This document shows, one piece after another, positions 1-11,292 of a DNA stretch of 64,000 nt. Origin of the DNA: Arion vulgaris (taxonomy: Eukaryota > Mollusca > Gastropoda > Stylommatophora > Arionidae); the NCBI GenBank assembly GCA_020796225.1, contig CM036753.1, positions 68,625,865-68,689,864 on the forward strand. Direction: 5' to 3'. Made by a program: the position numbers and the translations under genes. Numbering within the stretch: the first letter of the stretch is position 1; every line of letters begins with the position of its first letter. Below the pieces are notes generated by a model that did not search any database, had not been told where the DNA came from, and was given only the letters and a program-made list of their open reading frames with translations.

Positions 1-510
1 TTCGACTCACAAGGCAAAATGTCAGTGTATGATTGGTTGTTGGCTACTGAACTGACAACATACCACTTCGGGCAGGACCATAGGTGCTCAGTCTCTGCCA
101 GCAGATTTTTAAATAAAGAGTATGCATACTGGGTTGTTCCCGTAGTTCGTTGTTTAAACACACTTTTCTATTTACCCATCATGCATTCATTTCTGCTTGT
201 AATACATGTAACTCCAAACTCTTTAAATCGTTCGATAGATTAAATATCAATTTTAGTGTTTTCATTCAACAAATGGTCGCAGAGAAACCAAATAATAGTT
301 CCATTTATCCGTCTTAAATTCCCCAATGATCAGTTGATGCAAGTATGCCCGCTCTCTCAATGCCGAGAACAACAGCCTGTCCCAGACAATAGATCAGATC
401 CATGTAGGCCACTGGAGGTTCAAAACGATATGGAAACTTGACGGGACGAGAGACATTGCGAAAATTTAGAAATGAATAAGAGACAGAGAAAGAAAAAGAT
501 ATAACCAGAT
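1..510. other. Unassigned left-edge sequence
   Basis: No confident gene. The first 20 bases resemble the anticodon-arm part of SINE family S3 in reverse, but the match is too short to call. On the minus strand, about 430-329 reads as a protein-like stretch (FPYRFEPPVAYMDLIYCLGQ, then a hydrophobic run) that ends at a stop. It could be a terminal exon of another gene; I do not recognise it. Confidence 0.3.
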
Positions 511-521
511 TTAGCAACGGT

Positions 522-563
<42 letters not shown>

Positions 564-572
564 TGGAGAGAG

Positions 573-607
<35 letters not shown>

Positions 608-1345
608 AGAGAGAGAGAAAATGACATAACAGATAGTGAGAAACCTAATCTAATAAGTGGAAGGATAGACGATATAAAGGAAATTATATGCGAGAGGCAC
701 AAAACTATAGAAAAGTGATAGAGAGTTGTAAAAATCGAGACAAAAGAGATATTTCAACAGTTTTTGTAGACATGGACAATGACAAATTGATAATAATACA
801 ATGGGAGAGATAGAGTGTGCCTATTTTTTGTGTGTGAGAGAGAGAGAGAGTTGTAAAAAGCGAGATAAAGAGATATTTCAACAATTTTTTTGTAGACAGA
901 GGGAGAATAAAAATACTTGAGAATAATACAATGGGAGAGAGAGAGTGTGTGTGTTTGTGATATATATATATATATATATATAGATAGAGAGAGAAAGAGA
1001 AGGAGTGAGTTGTAAAAAGCGAAATGAAGAGATATTTCAACATTTTTTTTTGTATACAGGGAGAAAGAAAAACTTAAGAATAATACAACAGGAGAGAGAG
1101 TGTGTGTATGTATTTGTGTTTGAGAGAGAGAGAGAGAGATAGAGAGAGTGTGTATATGTATTTGTGTTTGAGAGAGAGAGAGAGAGATAGAGAGAGTGTG
1201 TGTAGTATTTGTGTTTGAGAGAGAGAGAGAGAGAGAGAGATAGAGAGAGTGTGTGTATGTATTTGTGTTTGAGAGAGAGAGAGATAGAGAGAGTGTGTGT
1301 ATGTATTTGTGTTTGAGAGAGAGAGACAGAGAGATAGAGAGAAAC
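511..1345. repeat. GA-rich microsatellite block
   Basis: Long (GA)n runs mixed with (TG)n and (TA)n. Between about 1090 and 1340 the same composite motif (GA run, GTGTGTGTATGTATTTGTGTTT) recurs about five times. Low complexity gives spurious open frames rich in Ser/Leu. Confidence 0.9.
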
Positions 1346-1890
1346 TAAGATCAGTGGAGTATTTGTTTCTAAAGAAGGATATTACAATATTGAGAGGGCG
1401 GGGCGGGGAGAGAGAAGAGACAGTAAACTACAAACAGGAATGTGAGAAAATAAGAAAAATAAAAGGAAAATAGACATTCACGATAATTGAGCAAACAATA
1501 TCAGTGGAAGCCGCAGAAATGTGGATTTACATGTGAAATTTGAGTAAAATCCCATGGACTGCTATCTGTGCCTGATGTTGTTCTAAAAGAGGTTAACGCA
1601 CAGAAAGGAAGTTCGTCTTTGTGAAACAATCTGATTATTTTTAATTATTGAGTCTTGTTCTTAGGGTAGGGGATGCCGAGTGCCTAGCCCTATTAGCAGA
1701 TGAATATACAACTAGTGTCTCATGTTCAAATTTAGAACGTGAAAAAAAACCAACTTTTTCAAATGGAAACAGAAAAGAACAGGTTGAATAACCACTGCTC
1801 GAGATAAAAAGTTATTACTACTACACAATTTAAAAAAATATATTTTACAATTTGTGTTTGTCCTCTTCAAAATACACCGAGGACCATTGT
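1346..1890. other. Unassigned; SINE S2 relic inside
   Basis: Mostly unrecognised AT-rich sequence. About 1640-1780 is a decayed + strand relic of SINE family S2 (words like GAGTGCCTAGCCCTATTAG and a downstream GTTCAAAT). Confidence 0.4.
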
Positions 1891-1896
1891 TGAGAA

Positions 1897-2405
1897 CACG
1901 TGTCTGTGATACTTGTCAGTGACCCTTTTCGGTGATACTTACCGGTGATACGTTTTGGTGATACTTACTGGTGATACTGTCCGTAACACTAGTCAGTGAT
2001 AATTGTCTGTAACATTTGTCAGTGACACTTGTCTGTAACACTTGTCAGTGATACTTGTCTGTACTGTAACACTTGTCAGTGACACTTGTCTGTAACACTT
2101 GTCAGTGATACTTGTCTGTACTGTAATACTTGTCACTGATAATTGTCTGTAACATTTGTCTGTGACACTTGTCTGTAACACTTGTCAGTGATAATTGTAT
2201 GTAACACTGTCAGTACATTTGTCTGTAACACTTGTCAGTGATAATTGTATGTAACACTTGTCAGTGACATTTGTCTGTAACACTTGTCACTGATAATTGT
2301 ATGTAACACTTGTCAGTGACATTTGTCTGTAACACTTGTCTGTGACACTTGTCTGTAACACTTGTCAGTGACATTTGTCTGTAACACTTGTCACTGATAA
2401 TTGTC
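1897..2405. repeat. Minisatellite, about 24-26 bp unit
   Basis: Tandem variants of CTTGTCAGTGACA / CTTGTCTGTAACA alternate for about 500 bp. The unit is a diverged dimer of a 12-13 bp motif. No coding signal. Confidence 0.9.
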
Positions 2406-2514
2406 CGCTTTAAAACGTTTTTTCTCTGCTTTACTAGTAAGCATTTGAAAGTAAAAAAGTATAGCGTGATTGATGAATAACGCCATCATCATTACCCTTA
2501 GGTAAATAATCATG

Positions 2515-3045
2515 TGCACATTTATCTTTCTTAACAAGTAAGATTTCAGCAGCAGTGCACGTTCTCCGTAGAGCCGTCGTGGATCCCTGATATAGTTTTT
2601 AAAATCGTAAAAGTTTTTACAAGAATACCATTTGTTATCTTTTTTTTAAAAATTATTGTTTCCAGGGATGTGACTTTGCAGGATACTCTTTTATCATGTC
2701 TCATCTGACAATTCTTCTTTTACGTGAGAAACTTAACAACGGGATCTACTTTTATCATCCGTCTATGAAAGGACTATGATCTTGATCTCGTCTACATTGA
2801 GATCAGGGATCACTAGAAAAATACCACGATCGATACACAACGGCAAAAAAAAACCGAATACTTTTGAAACGGAGAATATACGGATACCTAGTATCTTTGG
2901 AACGAAGAAAATTACCCCGATCGCTCCACGCGGATAAAAAACGGAGTACTTTTGGAGCGATGAAAAATACGGATACCGATTACCTTTGGAACGAATAAAA
3001 ATACGGATACCGAGTACCTTTGGAAGGAGAGGTGAGCACTTTACC
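2515..3045 (-). mobile_element. SINE S2 copy, head end internally repeated
   Basis: Matches the S2 consensus in reverse (AAGATTTCAGCAGCAGTGCACG near 2545; TGATCTCGTCTACATTGAGATCAG near 2780-2815). From 2820 to 3030 a segment of about 35-45 bp around GGATACCGAGTACCTTTGGA is present about four times, so the tRNA-like end has been tandemly amplified. Confidence 0.6.
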
Positions 3046-3169
3046 TCCATTACTGATCAAAGAATAATAATAACCTAACAACGTAACCCACAATTTAGCA
3101 CACATTATAAAAACAATATCTTTATTACTTACTGCAGATAGTAAGAAACAAGTCAGATGGATAAAAAGC

Positions 3170-3748
3170 CCTGGCATACATCCTGAGGATAATACAAGCC
3201 CTGGAGGCTACATCCGCTGATAGCACAGTACAAAACCTAAAAAAAGAACTTGCTCAGCTTTCAGAAAAGGCAGAAATTCACTTGCAGTGGATTCCATCTC
3301 ACAGTGGCATTGCAGGCAATGAGAGTGCCGATATCTTAGCTAAGGAGGGCAGTGCCAAATCGCAAATTTACCAACCCTTGTCTTTTCAAGAGGTCAAAAC
3401 CCTCATACAGAGAAAATCTGCAGTAGACTGGAAGACAAACACTGGATATGATTATGGAAAAGACTCCTCAAAGACCTAAGCAGAACAGACCAGGTCATTA
3501 TATTTTGACTATGCACCGGACACTGCAGACTCAACAAACACTTATATAGACTAGGAATAAGTCAAACAGCTCTCTGCCAGTGTCAGCAGGCGGAACAGAC
3601 ACCAGAGCATATCCTGCAAGACTGTCCTCTCCTGTGTGAGCTGAGAAGCAACATGTGGCCACACCCAGTCGACCTGAAAACTAAGCTTTGGGGAAACCTG
3701 ACAGACCTGAAGCTGACTGCCCAGTTTGTGGTCGACAGTAAATTAACC
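3170..3748 (+). mobile_element. LINE 3' fragment with RNase H domain
   Basis: The + strand reads as the end of a LINE RNase H domain (LQWIPSHSGIAGNESADILAKEG at about 3280-3350, containing the conserved His and Asp) followed, after frame breaks, by the typical C-terminal tail with CQCQQAEQTPEHILQDCP and a WP...KLWG...TAQFV ending at 3745. Frames are interrupted, so this is a dead 5'-truncated copy of an RNase H-bearing non-LTR element (I/R1-like groups carry this domain). Confidence 0.75.
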
Positions 3749-4924
3749 CTTTCGCTCTGTATTATTTTGACCTCTGGACGCATTTATTTTGCGATTAAAA
3801 TTTAATATTCAATGTCAATTAGTTTAAACCTTTTTAACTCTAGTACTGTTTCTCTAAAGTATAACATATTATACATTAAATTGTTGCTAATTGGATGTGG
3901 AATACAATAATATAATAATATTTTACATCAGGTGATATACGTTTGAGAAAATTAGATTATTGTTGCATGACTATTTAAAAAAAAAAATCATAAAAATATT
4001 TGTATTCTCGGTTTGTATTACATCTTAATGTTCATAGATATTTATGAAAGTAGCAGTTAAATGAAGATAATCCATGTGCGAACATATTCTATAAGTTTCA
4101 TCTAATTAGGTGTAGTAGTTTTTATAATATTCACTTTTAGTGCAGACATGTCAATAAATGGAATGTGGAACGACCTTTCTTTAGATGCAATTATTACATT
4201 AGACTTACAACTATCGATACTGCAATTCATAAACAATCAAATGTCATTATTACCGTCAATTAAATATTCTTCATTACTATCACAAGTTATAATTTGATCT
4301 AACTGTACTCAAGATTACACTGTAAACATCGTCGGAATCATTAACGTTTAGAAAAAGAAGTCTCGACTTGAACACAATAATACACTGCTTTCTCTCTTTC
4401 AAATCTTTGTTAAATGGAGATAGTAATATAACTATATATACCTATGAAGATTTTTTAAACTTCAGTAAAGGGGTTGTGAAGATACATTCGTTTATATGAA
4501 CAGACATCCAAACGCCGATATATCGGTTTTGCGACATCATGAATATTACTCTGAACCGATATATCGGCTCTGCAGTCCCGTTGGTTAAGCGCATGACCAG
4601 AGATCGCTGAAGAAGAAGAAGATGGATAAATATAAAAAAGTATGTAGAGCTAATAAATTCTTCCATGTCCTTCTTCATCTCCAAAACACTTGAGGTTTTC
4701 TGCAGTCTGAGTCTTAGCTATGTCACTATCAAATATCGTCAATGTAGGCCATTTATTCAGCAATATGAGAAGTGTTCATTTTTAAGTTGATAAGAGATAC
4801 AGGCAGACAGTTACGAAGCAGTGCCTGTGGATACATATCACTCTCGCGCGATCGTTTTTTTTTTTTTTAGCCATTTTGATCATTCTTATTGTGATATATA
4901 AACAGCCTTTGAAAAGAACGTTTT
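3749..4924. other. AT-rich, no gene seen
   Basis: No coding or repeat family recognised. Two copies of the 12-bp palindrome CCGATATATCGG lie at 4515-4526 and 4556-4567. Confidence 0.5.
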
Positions 4925-5085
4925 GTTACGTCACAATCTTCAGTACCAGTTGGAGCTCTGGTGCTTGTCCTTCCTCGATGTGTCCGCCGATTTCAATCAG
5001 CGTTTACTGGGTTCGCTCTCCGTCAGCCTTTGGCTATCTCTATCTGACCTGCAAGGCAGCAGGTTGTGGATACATATGACAAATT
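4925..5085. repeat. Dispersed repeat, family M
   Basis: Near match to 45690-45835: shared words GGAGCTCTGGTGCTT, CAGCGTTTACTGGGTTCGCT and CAGCAGGTTG. A dispersed repeat of unknown class; the direction is arbitrary. Confidence 0.55.
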
Positions 5086-5194
5086 GTAACACGATAAATG
5101 TGATCTAAGAGAATGAAAACATTCAGACTGCAAGATTTATTACAGGCAAGTAGGAGTTAGTCAAATTGTGAACATTTTAGTATTTAGACATATA

Positions 5195-5640
5195 TATATA
5201 TATAAGCAATCTTCCCTCCCAAATTATGCTATCAGTGCCGACCGAACCTAGACTTTGACATCAAATGATAGAAGAAAAGTAGTTACGAGATGAAATGTCT
5301 ACGTAGAATGCTGGGAGTAACAAGAAGAGACCGGTTTAGAAATGAAAACATCAGGAAAAAGTTGGTACACATCAGTACTGCTTAATCAAGAAGGACAAAT
5401 TAAATAGCTCTACACATAAGCATATTACCAACATACAGTGCACCTCAAAGAGTAATGTTACTCCGATACAATGGATACAAAGCAAAGGGCAGGCTACGCT
5501 AAAGGTGGACCTCAGAGATAACAGAGGCGACAAAAGACACTATTTATGAAGCGCAAACAAGGGCATATTCTAGAAATCACTTCTTATCCTGACGCTGTGA
5601 GGCAAAACATGATTGGAGAAAGAAAAAGTAGGAAAGAATA
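5195..5640 (+). mobile_element. LINE 3' fragment, same family as 49.1-50.4 kb
   Basis: Aligns through its length with 49965-50385 (e.g. GAAATGTCTACGTAGAATGCTGGGAGT; the GRPRKRW-like segment; TCCTGACGCTGTGAGGCA at the end). The coding frame is broken. It is the C-terminal tail downstream of the reverse transcriptase. Confidence 0.7.
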
Positions 5641-5712
5641 AGGGGACATATTATTGTATTTGCATAAACGTTCGCTTATTGATTCAAGCATAAGAATGTT
5701 GTGGGTTCAATC

Positions 5713-5970
5713 ATTCTTCTTCTTCTTCTTCTTTGCGTTCGTTCTTTACCACCAATTTTAATCACTTTTTGTGATATGTTTGATCTTTGCCAAGAACGTG
5801 TATACGTTGCACATTGGTTTGGTAGGCCCCTAAACGCATAGACTTCTACACGTTTAGTCACATGCATCCGATTTCAGCCAAACCTCCTTAGTCGCCTCTT
5901 ACGACATGCATGGCAGGTAACAGTGGTTCTATTCTTTACACCCCAAATTTGGGCCCGTAACCACTCGGGC
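5713..5970 (-). mobile_element. SINE S1 copy with 12-bp TSD
   Basis: Full-length S1 in reverse: (CTT)n at the left is the (AAG)n tail, and GCCCGAGTGGTTA at the right is the tRNA-like head. Flanked by GTGGGTTCAATC (5701-5712) and GTGGGTGCAATC (5971-5982), a TSD with one mismatch. Confidence 0.8.
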
Positions 5971-6079
5971 GTGGGTGCAATCCCACACTCGACGTTTGAT
6001 ATGTGAGAAACAAAATTTGCCCTCCTACCTCTTGCCCACTAGGGTCTAGAAATGTGAAGTGACAGGCACTTTATATTCT

Positions 6080-6335
6080 AAAATCTGAAATGAAAATGAA
6101 AATCGTGGCATATCCCAAAGGACGTAGCCATCAACCACAATAAACAAGTCGTTGATTTTCTAGGCACCACTTATACGTTTAGTAGTTTGTCATTGCTTTC
6201 TGAACGGTGGCGCCATCGTCCTTTGTTAAAATCAACGGAAACGATTTGCAAGCAAACTGTCCGCAGCGTGATTCGAACTCAGAACGTCGGGTTATTAGAC
6301 CGAGTCACTAACCCCTAGGCCACAGACGCCACACT
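6080..6335 (-). mobile_element. SINE S6 copy
   Basis: In reverse it starts with a tRNA-like head: box A TGGCCTAGGGGTTAG and box B GAGTTCGAATC (about 6265-6330). The body has the S6 word CAGAAAGCAATGACAAACTA. Homologues are at 40485, 55855 and 60280. Confidence 0.75.
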
Positions 6336-6415
6336 TAAAATCTGAAAAGGTTACGGAAAATTTGTTAATGTTTTTATTTTATTTTTAACATAAGAAACCA
6401 TTACAACATGCAAAA

Positions 6416-6417
6416 GG

Positions 6418-6462
<45 letters not shown>

Positions 6463-6885
6463 AGGACCATCATAATTGCACTTCAGTGAGTAACCATGTG
6501 TGCTCCAGTCTCTTTCTTACACAGGAAGATCTTAGCTGCAGTGCACAAACTCCTAGCACCGCAAGGATTCCGATGTAATTTTAAAGATGGTGATGATATT
6601 TTGTAGGAAAATTTGAGTTTAAATCTTTTTCTAAAGATTTTTTCCCTGGCAGCAGGCTTTCCAGCCTGCTTCTCTAAATTTTGAACTGCCAATGGCTCAT
6701 TTACGTGCTCAAGTTGAACACGGGACCTACGTTTTATCGTTGGTCTCCGTAGGACTAGGAACTCGATCTCACCTACACTGAGATTAGAGATCTCTGGAAA
6801 AATATCCCGATGGCTCCCGAGGAGCGAACCGGTTACCTTTGGCACGAGTACCTAACCTCTACGCTACAGATATACAAAGGGTATC
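6416..6885 (-). mobile_element. SINE S2 copy with TTGA-repeat tail
   Basis: About 11 copies of TTGA at 6416-6461 form the tail. Then the S2 body follows in reverse (AGGAAGATCTTAGCTGCAGTGCA; GAACACGGGACCTACG) through to a tRNA-like head near 6860. Confidence 0.75.
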
Positions 6886-7260
6886 CACATCTTTGAAGTC
6901 ATTATCTTGCAGTGGCGTGGAGGTGAGATGGTTTGAGGGCGGGCCTTGAGTACCTTAGTGAACAATGATGTCTATAACATGGAATATTGCACTGAATTCC
7001 GCAACCGGTAGAGGAGAATAGATAGTTATTTTAGCTTGTTTGTGCGCAGCGGGACATAACGAATATTACCTCTTTTTTTAAAGTGACTATGGCAAATGAA
7101 GAAAGTTGCGCGGAGGCAACCCTGGTTTCATATTTAAGAAATTCAACACAGAGTCACAAATGTAAGCGAAGCTAAGTAAAGTACCCATTTTCATACCATA
7201 TGGTATCTTGGACAATACGGTGTTAGGCTCTTATTATTTTACAATAGATACACGATATAT
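6886..7260. other. No feature seen
   Basis: Unique-looking AT-rich sequence without coding or repeat signals that I recognise. Confidence 0.4.
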
Positions 7261-7261
7261 T

Positions 7262-7500
7262 GGATATAGTCAACATCACGCCAGCCACCAAGGCTACCCT
7301 TGTCTTCTTCTTCATCAGCTTTAAACTCCCAATAGAGCACACATCTTCAATAAACTTTATCCAGCCTTTCTTCTCTCTTGCCATCCCTTCCAATTCTTTC
7401 AACGTCTTGCATATCAGTCTCCAGCTCTCTTCTCCAAGTTATTTTAGGCCTTCCCCTACTCCTTATTCCATGCGTGTTCGAAAACAATGCCTGTCTTGCA
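7262..7500 (-). mobile_element. LINE C-terminal tail relic
   Basis: The minus strand reads ITWRRELETDMQDVERIGRD followed by KREERLDK, the typical TWRRE...L.RDR tail found downstream of the reverse transcriptase in many LINEs. Short and truncated. Confidence 0.5.
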
Positions 7501-7682
7501 ATGTTCGGTCTTCTCAATATGTTTCACTGGTACCCAACATAAATGTCAGAAAGCGTGTTATTGAACATAGGTTTCCTGCAAGAGATTGCAGTTGTTGCCC
7601 AATGTTCTATAGAAGAATAAAGAAAAGAATGTTTACCACGAATAGTAAGTAGAGGCCTGAGCACTTATGTGAGTCTCTCATC

Positions 7683-7925
7683 TCTTCTCCTTCTTCTTCT
7701 TCGAACGCTCAATATCGACCGCTCATTAACCACTCTTTGTGATTTATATGTGATATGAGAATAAGAGCGATTGTGCGTTGTGCCAGTTATACCCCACAAG
7801 TAGGTCAGCACATCCGATTTCTGTGACGCTTTTTATTTACTAGGGTAGTTTCCTAGGCACCCACCTTACTGCCTCTAACGACATGCCTTGTAGGTCACAG
7901 TGTCACTATTCTTTGCTCCCCTTGT
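7683..7925 (-). mobile_element. SINE S1b copy
   Basis: CTT-rich left edge (tail), then CACTCTTTGTGATTTATATG, GCGTTGTGCCAGTTAT, ACAAGTAGG and CACATCCGATTTCTG. This is the S1b variant, which shares the CGGATGT core with S1 but has a different 3' module. Confidence 0.7.
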
Positions 7926-8106
7926 AAGCCTCGGCAACACACAGATGAGTACCTCATTTAATAGTGTTAATGTTGACATAAACGTTAATGTATTGCCATG
8001 TTAGATCTGGTTCGTGATTGATGTTAGAGGATGTGGCTGTGACAGATGTTCAAGAGACGTTCGTTTACAAATATAATTATCCTTAAATTTTCATTTTCTC
8101 CTTCAG

Positions 8107-8364
8107 ATTACAAACGACTACATCTGCACTGAGCAGAAGGCAGTCGCAGGAGAGAGACACACTGCTCAATTACGGCTGCTAAGTACTGACCAAGGTGAAA
8201 ATCACAGACCAGGCAGCGAAGTTGATCCCACTAACAGCTGGCCTCCGGGCAAATCTGTCACTCTTCCTTCCAGACCAGCCAACCAAAGTGAAAAATCGAT
8301 GTCACTCATTCATTCAAGTTTAGTAGCGATGTTTTCGTTCAGCCTGGGTCATTTTCTATTTTAA
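8107..8364 (+). CDS. Putative 3'-terminal exon of an upstream gene
   Basis: A strong acceptor (TTTTCATTTTCTCCTTCAG, ending at 8106) precedes an open frame of 85 codons ending TAA at 8362-8364. The last 20 or so residues are hydrophobic (SLIHSSLVAMFSFSLGHFLF) after a Ser/Pro-rich stretch, as in GPI-anchor signals or a short C-terminal membrane segment. A polyA signal follows at 8673. No family recognised. The frame was chosen because the two alternatives close within 8-25 codons. If real, its gene lies head-to-tail with MMP21; no upstream exons were identified in this window. Confidence 0.4.
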   Translation: MTNDYICTEQKAVAGERHTAQLRLLSTDQGENHRPGSEVDPTNSWPPGKSVTLPSRPANQSEKSMSLIHSSLVAMFSFSLGHFLF

Positions 8365-8672
8365 ATCTCCAGGATTAAGAAGAGAACTGAACTCTTTGAT
8401 ATTTCACAAGTTCTGTCTTTGCACCTGCTAATTTACAGTGTTTTATTTTGGTACAGCTTCAACTTATTTCAACGGAATTATTTCATGTATCTGGACACTG
8501 TACAAAAGTTATAGTTCCAGTGTCATTTAAATTTGCGCTGATTGACCACAGGTCAGCTGTATGAAGCTTTATCGCTACTACACATCAGACACAATGCATG
8601 TGAATGGTAATCATACAAATACTCACAAATAATTATTGTTTTGTAATGAATTTTTTAAATTAACAATTTGGA

Positions 8673-8678
8673 AATAAA
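8673..8678 (+). terminator. AATAAA polyadenylation signal
   Basis: Canonical AATAAA about 310 bp after the stop of the putative terminal exon, in an AT-rich context. It would end the upstream transcript about 230 bp before the MMP21 start codon. Confidence 0.4.
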
Positions 8679-8909
8679 TAAGCATTAAAGAAGGAAAACA
8701 AGAAAAAGTATTCTGTGTTGAAACTGACGAAGTTTGGAATATTATTACGAAAACTATTGCATATTTGTGTTATGAAAGGAAACAGATTCTAACAATACAA
8801 TGATCTTCGCATCTTCTTGGTGGTGCTTCGATAGCCTTACCAGATGATAGCTATCGACTGCTTATCCTAGTGTCGTCATAAAGCTTCTCGCTGTTGCGGT
8901 TTGGGGAAA

Positions 8910-9071
8910 ATGTTGTGGTGGCAGACGGTGCTGGTAGGGTTGGTTCATGCGCTGCCTTTGATGCTGGTAGTCGTTGGGGAGCCTTTCTACCAGCGAAGAG
9001 ATCATCTTGATCAAGCTAAATATTTGAATATTTCTAATGAAAATGTGGTCAAGGACAGACTCGATGCTGAA
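8910..9071 (+). CDS. MMP21: MMP21-like metalloproteinase, exon 1 (signal peptide)
   Basis: Encodes residues 1-54. The ATG at 8910 (context AAAATG) is preceded by an in-frame TAG at 8868, which fixes the start if no 5' intron intervenes. Residues 1-23 form a signal peptide (MLWWQTVLVGLVHALPLMLV...), followed by a short linker ending KDRLDAE. The donor is GAA|GTAAGT at 9072, phase 0, matching the phase-0 acceptor at 41557, so the join gives DAE-FVLSKYGYL, the usual start of an MMP propeptide. MMPs are secreted zinc endopeptidases; vertebrate MMP21 acts in left-right axis formation (family knowledge). The exon is small and was linked to the rest by signal peptide, phase and propeptide continuity. 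I am fairly sure; a transcript would settle it. Confidence 0.8.
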
Positions 9072-9350
9072 GTAAGTATTCATTTTATTGTTGGTTATAT
9101 AGTGGATATTTTGTTGTATTCTTGTTGCTAAGCTACGTAATGTATATGCGATGTTTATGAAATCTAATCTGCATCTAGGAACCAGAATTAAAAAAACATA
9201 AATAATTTAAATCAATACTTTCAATAAAATAGAAATAAACAGTCTATAAACATTCCTTATAACAAGAAAAAAAACGAGATTCGATCGAACAAAAATTAAA
9301 AAACAGACATTCAATAGAACAGACAGAGACAATCCAAACAATTTTCTACT
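9072..9350. other. Start of intron 1, no feature
   Basis: AT-rich intronic sequence after the exon 1 donor. Intron 1 runs to 41556 (about 32.5 kb). Confidence 0.6.
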
Positions 9351-10135
9351 CCTATTGTGCCAGATTCAGGGTATGCAAAGAATTCTGGCAAGTACCCTTA
9401 AGCCCGCCTTGTATATGGTGTTTCCTACCCCCTCTGCTATTTCGGAGGTCCATCCTTTGCGTGAGCGACCATTGGCCTTGAAACTGTAGTATCTGAATAG
9501 TAGTGCTCGTTGTGGTGTGCTGTAGGATGGTAATCGTGTTACATGGCCTAACCATATGTTTGTTGTTTCTTAATATGCTCTAGCACTGGTGTTGTTCCTA
9601 CCAAGTTTCTAATAGTCTTGTTTTTAATCATATTTCTCCTTGTTACTCTCGCTATTGTTCGAAGGCATTTCATTTCTGCTAGCTGTAATTTTTATTTTTT
9701 AGTTTGTTGTAAGTGTCCAGTTTTGACACTCATAACACAAAGAAGGAATGGAGATTGTATTGTACAAGGCTCGCTCTGTGTCTAAAAACTCATGTTTGCA
9801 ATTGAATATTGGATTCATTTGGCCGGTAATTTGGCTTGATTTGTTATATTTTGGCTGTATTTCTATATTGATTCATCCATCTGTTGTTATCGAGATTCCC
9901 AAATACGTGAAGTTTTTCACTTATCCAATTTGTTGGTTTACTATGAAGATATTTGAATCTTTTCTTCTCTTGATATTCTTATAGCTTCAGTCTTTTCAAT
10001 GTTAATCTTCCTATTCTAATCTTTACATGTATTTTTTAATTTGTTGATGTGCCTCTGTAAGTGTTCTTCTGTTGTAGCAATAATTATTTGGTCCTCTGCA
10101 AAAATCAGTTCATTTAGGAGGGCACCAATGGGTAT
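9350..10135 (-). mobile_element. LINE fragment, reverse transcriptase end to C-terminus
   Basis: The minus strand, from 10135 leftward, reads ELIFAEDQIIIATTEEHLQ (variant of the catalytic FADD box), then INKLK...INIEKTEA, then the C-terminal tail to about 9350. Frames are broken. It is a sister of the LINE at 49.1-50.4 kb and of the one at 24.6 kb, and it keeps in single copy the segment that is amplified at 24.7 kb. Confidence 0.75.
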
Positions 10136-10154
10136 ATATGTATATGGTTTCTGT

Positions 10155-10445
10155 GATGGGATGTAATGTGATGTGACTGATGTGATGTGACGTGATGTGA
10201 TTGATGTGATGTAATGTGATGTGATTGATGTGATTGATGTGATGTGATTGATGTGATTGATGTGATGTGATGTGATTGATGTGATGTGATTGATGTGATG
10301 TGATGTGATTGATGTGACGTGATGTGATGTGATTGATGTGACTTGATTGATGTGATGTGACGTGACGTGATGTGATTGATGTGACGTGATTGATGTGATG
10401 TGATGTGATGTGACGTGATGTGATTGATGTGATATGATGTGATGA
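10155..10445. repeat. GTGATGTGATTGAT minisatellite
   Basis: Irregular tandem mix of GTGAT and GTGATTGAT words, about 290 bp. Confidence 0.9.
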
Positions 10446-10715
10446 CAGACTGAAAACTGAAGAAGAAAAATAAGATTAGGATAGAAAATAAATTATTGGT
10501 CAGAACAGAATCAGTTTGAAATATTTGGTTTTAAAATATGGTCTATTATATCATATGAAGATAACAAAAAGACAAGAAAATGTGGACGTGGGTGGGGTCA
10601 TCTTAAACTTCTGAATGTTTACATTATCCACTCTAGTTCTCTTGAACAAGCAGCTCGCTCGACCTTGATTAATCTTTGTTTAAATTATATTATAAGAATT
10701 CCTTCTTGGTGAATT

Positions 10716-10885
10716 CTACCAGTAAATATTAGCATGTGATGAGTATGCAGGTAACTAAAGGTATATAATAATTCTACCAGTAAATTTTAGCAGTATGAGT
10801 ATGCAGGTAACTAAGGTATATAATAATTCTACCAGTAAATATTAGCATGTGATGAGTATGCAGGTAACTAAAGGTATATAATAGT
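10716..10885. repeat. Three-copy tandem repeat, 55-58 bp
   Basis: The unit starts CTACCAGTAAAT and contains GAGTATGCAGGTAACTAA. Units begin at 10716, 10774 and 10829; the middle one carries short deletions. Confidence 0.85.
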
Positions 10886-11134
10886 TTCCCAAAGCATAGT
10901 TTTCCCAAAGCTTGACATAGAATGCATCACAACCTTGTACTACTTCAGGACCTGGCAGAAAGACATGTAACTCATTACATACCATTAAACACTAAAACGG
11001 TCTTAAATGTTGCGTCACTAGCATCATTAGCTATTATAGCGGCTTTTCACGAAAAATGCTTGCTTTCGCTTTGTACCTAACCTTTCAAGTTTTTAGCGTA
11101 GCTAGAAATAGTTATAATATAGTTATAGATATAA

Positions 11135-11292
11135 ATATAGCTATATATATATATATATATCCGGCGTGATGCTGACCACGTCATCCATCGTGTGCCGACG
11201 GTTAATGAAAAATACAGACCTAACACTGTTTTGCCCTATATACCATGAAGTATGAAAGGCTTCCTTTTATATATATATATATATATATATAG
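11135..11292 (+). mobile_element. SINE S5 fragment between two TA runs
   Basis: Between (TA)n tracts at 11140-11160 and 11263-11290 lies an S5 3' end (GGCGTGATGCTGACCACGTC, GTGCCGACGGTTAATG). The head is missing. Confidence 0.65.

Noticed and set aside
511..702. Minus-strand Ser/Leu repeat protein
   Set aside because: Translation of a GA microsatellite.
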